DNA of 8,224 nt, taken from positions 1 to 8,224 of the forward strand of contig JAMOPZ010000407.1 in NCBI GenBank assembly GCA_027064245.1. Direction: 5' to 3'. The DNA is from Campylobacterales bacterium. Its GTDB lineage: Bacteria; Campylobacterota; Campylobacteria; Campylobacterales; Arcobacteraceae. The notes under the pieces were generated by a model. That model was not told the origin of the DNA. It did no database searches and saw nothing but the letters and a program-made list of their open reading frames with translations. A program made the position numbers and the translations under genes. Positions 6,729-8,224 of this stretch are shown here, one piece after another. Positions within the stretch are counted from its first letter, which is position 1, and each line of letters starts with the position of its first letter.

Positions 6729-6862
6729 ACATAACGGTAGACTTGAGAAATAAATGCCTCTTGGTCAGTTTCTAAACTCTTTTTTCTTATTACTGATATT
6801 CTATCTGAATAACTTTTAAAAGTTACCGAGGGCATTTATTTCTCTCCGAGGTTTTGTTATGA
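6729..6862 (-). repeat. attC site 5, family B
   Basis: The boxes are ACATAAC (6729-6735) and GTTATGA (6856-6862). The arms pair through AGAAATAAATGCC / GGGCATTTATTTCT. It is nearly the same as attC site 7 in the arms and similar in the loop. Extra bases lie on the GTTATGA side, giving a minus-strand reading. Confidence 0.88.
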
Positions 6863-7043
6863 TGGCAATGCTCTTTATGGTTTTAGAGTTTTTGGGTAAG
6901 TTGGGTTTGTTTTTGTGGGTTGGAGTGGTTTTACTTTTTTTTAAGTTTATTGGCTGACAACTTTTGAAAAGCTTTAGCTCTACATGTAGAGCTTTTTAGT
7001 CTTTTGTTTTTTTACTTTAAAGCGAAGTGCTTTAGGGTTTGAC
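6863..7043 (-). other. Gene-less cassette body C3 with the 174-bp repeat
   Basis: About 180 bp between attC sites 5 and 6 with no gene. It consists almost wholly of the second copy of the repeat seen at 125-298 (here 6876-7050), including the palindrome AGCTCTACATGTAGAGCT at 6976-6993 followed by a T run on the plus strand. On the minus strand it opens with the small hairpin AAGC-ACTTC-GCTT. The last codons of the plus-strand gene ending at 135 may be echoed here as TTATGGTTTTAG (6875-6886). Confidence 0.65.
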
Positions 7044-7050
7044 TCATAAC
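6876..7050. repeat. 174-bp noncoding repeat, copy 2
   Basis: This is the partner of 125-298, about 90% identical by eye. It is followed by attC site 6 (family A), while copy 1 is followed by the unrelated attC site 1, so the block has been joined to different attC sites at the TCATAAC box. Confidence 0.85.
6976..6997 (+). terminator. Palindromic terminator, second copy
   Basis: The same 18-bp palindrome as at 224-241 is followed here by a T run on the plus strand. It is retained in a cassette without a gene, so it could shield neighbouring genes from antisense transcription. Confidence 0.55.
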
Positions 7051-7179
7051 GGTTGAGTACAAAAATATGTTACCCATCTTTGTACTCTTTTATGTTTACA
7101 ATGGTATCTAAATCTTTGAAGTTTTCAAAGTTAAAAATCGGCTGTGGTAACATATTTTTGTTGCTACGCTTTGTTATGT
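7044..7179 (-). repeat. attC site 6, family A
   Basis: The boxes are TCATAAC (7044-7050) and GTTATGT (7173-7179). The arms pair almost perfectly through GTACAAAAATATGTTACC / GGTAACATATTTTTGTTGC. The loop shares TACAATGGTATCTAAAT with attC site 4. Confidence 0.88.
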
Positions 7180-7393
7180 CGTCTTACTTTTGATGTTCTT
7201 ACAGTTTCAGTTGGAGTCAGGTTTGTTTTTATGGGTTGGAGTGGTTTTATTTTTTTTGAGTTTGTTGGCTTTTTGTTTTAAAGACTTTTTAAAGTTTTAA
7301 CTTTATTTTAGCATGTGGAGTTTTTAACCTCACATGCCAAATACTTTAGTTTTTTAAACCTTTTTCATTTTAAGCAAGGTGCTTACGATAGAC
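7180..7393 (-). other. Gene-less cassette body C2
   Basis: About 210 bp between attC sites 6 and 7 with no gene. The section 7221-7270 matches part of the 174-bp repeat. A hairpin GCATGTG...CACATGC lies at 7311-7337, in the same relative position as the palindrome of the repeat but with a different sequence. The end next to site 7 is identical to that of body C4. Confidence 0.6.
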
Positions 7394-7527
7394 ACATAAC
7401 GGTCGACTTGAGAAATAAATGCCTTTTTAGCAGTTTCTCAACTCTTTTAAATTTTTACTGATAGTTTATCAAAAAACTCTAAAAAATCATCGAGGGCATT
7501 TATTTCCTCTCCAAGGTTTTGTTAGAT
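7394..7527 (-). repeat. attC site 7, family B, end of the 214-aa gene cassette
   Basis: The boxes are ACATAAC (7394-7400) and GTTAGAT (7521-7527). The arms pair through AGAAATAAATGCC / GGGCATTTATTTCC; the GTTAGAT side carries the extra unpaired bases. GTTAGAT is the exact complement of ATCTAAC at 8208-8214. The 214-aa gene stops 25 bp away. Confidence 0.88.
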
Positions 7528-7552
7528 TTATAAATAGTTTGATAATAGTACA

Positions 7553-8197
7553 TTAATGTCCTACTTTTGGAACATAAACTTGAGACATTATTTTAATATC
7601 TTGCTCTTCATCAGAGTCAACTTGAACATCTAAGATTTCTTTCATAAAAGATATACAAAGTTTAATACCTTCTTGTTCAGAAACTATATCTTTTAAAAAT
7701 ATTTTATTGCCATTATATTCTTCAGGAAAATTAATAGATATATGAGTCATTAGTTTTTTACTTTCTTCCCATATCCTATACTTTATAGTTCCTTTATCAT
7801 TAATTTTTATTTTACTACTTTTTTCCAAAAACTTATGAATTGTTCCTGCTTTATTCCATGTTGCTAAATCTTTAGTAATATATACATCATTCCAATTATC
7901 AAATACTGGAAAATGTAAAAGTAAATTTCTTATAAAACTAAAAAGATCACTAACAATTATTCCTTCAAGTGGCGGTCTAGTCTTTTTTATTAGTTCAATA
8001 TGATATTTAATTGGTTCATATCCTAAAAGTTCTTTATATACTGAAAAAATTTCTCGTATTTTATAAAACCTATATGATGATTTATTTTTAAAAAAATCAT
8101 TATGAGATAGTTCTTCATATAAATCATAAAACCTATTATAAAATAAGTCTAAAGCAATTCTTTCTTTTTCATTTGGTTTAATATTTTGATTTTTCAT
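7553..8197 (-). CDS. Cassette protein with a HEPN-like RX4H motif
   Basis: The 214-aa protein is soluble and mostly helical, with no signal peptide or membrane segment. The most telling feature is FIRNLLLHF (88-96): Arg90-Asn91 followed by His95 matches the RX4-6H motif of HEPN-fold RNases, which are common in toxin-antitoxin and phage-defence systems. Long helices before it (10-72) and after it (130-200) fit a helical-bundle protein. I do not recognise the exact family, and one short motif alone is weak proof. The ATG at 8197 is only 10 bp from the attC box at 8208-8214, with a weak AGG upstream, so there is no space for a promoter and the gene probably relies on read-through. No partner antitoxin gene is in its cassette. 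Confidence 0.6.
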   Translation of the reverse strand: MKNQNIKPNEKERIALDLFYNRFYDLYEELSHNDFFKNKSSYRFYKIREIFSVYKELLGYEPIKYHIELIKKTRPPLEGIIVSDLFSFIRNLLLHFPVFDNWNDVYITKDLATWNKAGTIHKFLEKSSKIKINDKGTIKYRIWEESKKLMTHISINFPEEYNGNKIFLKDIVSEQEGIKLCISFMKEILDVQVDSDEEQDIKIMSQVYVPKVGH

Positions 8198-8207
8198 GTT
8201 TGCCTAG

Positions 8208-8224
8208 TAATCTAACGGTTGAGT
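8208..8224 (-). repeat. attC site 8, cut by the window edge, probably family A
   Basis: ATCTAAC (8208-8214) is followed by GGTTGAGT, the same as the start of attC site 6. Only one edge of the site is visible. Its box is the complement of GTTAGAT at 7521-7527. Confidence 0.7.

Noticed and set aside
6391..7527. CRISPR array
   Set aside because: The repeats are about 135 bp, form two families, and have paired arms with different loops, which fits attC sites and not short identical repeats.

Overview
This window is part of an integron gene-cassette array in an AT-rich bacterium. Low GC, lysine- and isoleucine-rich proteins and the style of the secreted Lcl/DUF1566 protein suggest a Campylobacterota (epsilonproteobacterial) host, but that is inference: no phylogenetic marker or integrase gene is in view. 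Seven complete attC-like recombination sites, and the edge of an eighth at the right end, divide the window into cassettes. In most sites the arm carrying the TAACAAA-type box is longer and bulged, and all cassette genes with a clear start and stop are on the minus strand. The array therefore reads right to left, and any integrase should lie beyond position 8224. The seven-base core boxes match their complements across each cassette rather than across each attC site, as expected when cassettes move as circles.

Layout from right to left (direction of transcription): an attC edge (8208-8224); a cassette with a 214-aa protein carrying a HEPN-like RX4H motif (7553-8197); three short cassettes without a convincing gene (about 6520-7400), whose attC sites alternate between two sequence families; a 2.6-kb cassette with a promoter and four tightly spaced genes (secreted Lcl-domain protein, membrane-anchored helical protein, antitoxin, RelE/ParE-type toxin; 3819-6329); a GC-richer 150-bp element with nested attC arms (3518-3676); and a cassette with a RES-domain protein (2583-3500).

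The attC of the RES cassette is interrupted at its outer edge by a complete-looking group II intron of about 2.15 kb (426-2579) on the plus strand, antisense to the cassettes. It has a GTGCG 5' end, a 500-aa reverse transcriptase/maturase without an HNH endonuclease, a canonical 34-nt domain V and a domain VI with a bulged A. The protein looks like the chloroplast-like lineage rather than class C, the lineage known for targeting attC.

Left of the intron lie the host attC (292-425), a 174-bp noncoding block repeated at 6876-7050 with a palindromic terminator, and the 3' end of a plus-strand gene (1-135) that runs off the edge.

The cassette cargo fits the defence and stress-type content common in integrons (toxin-antitoxin, RES, HEPN-like). 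The gene-less stretches contain attC sites, terminator-like hairpins and repeats.
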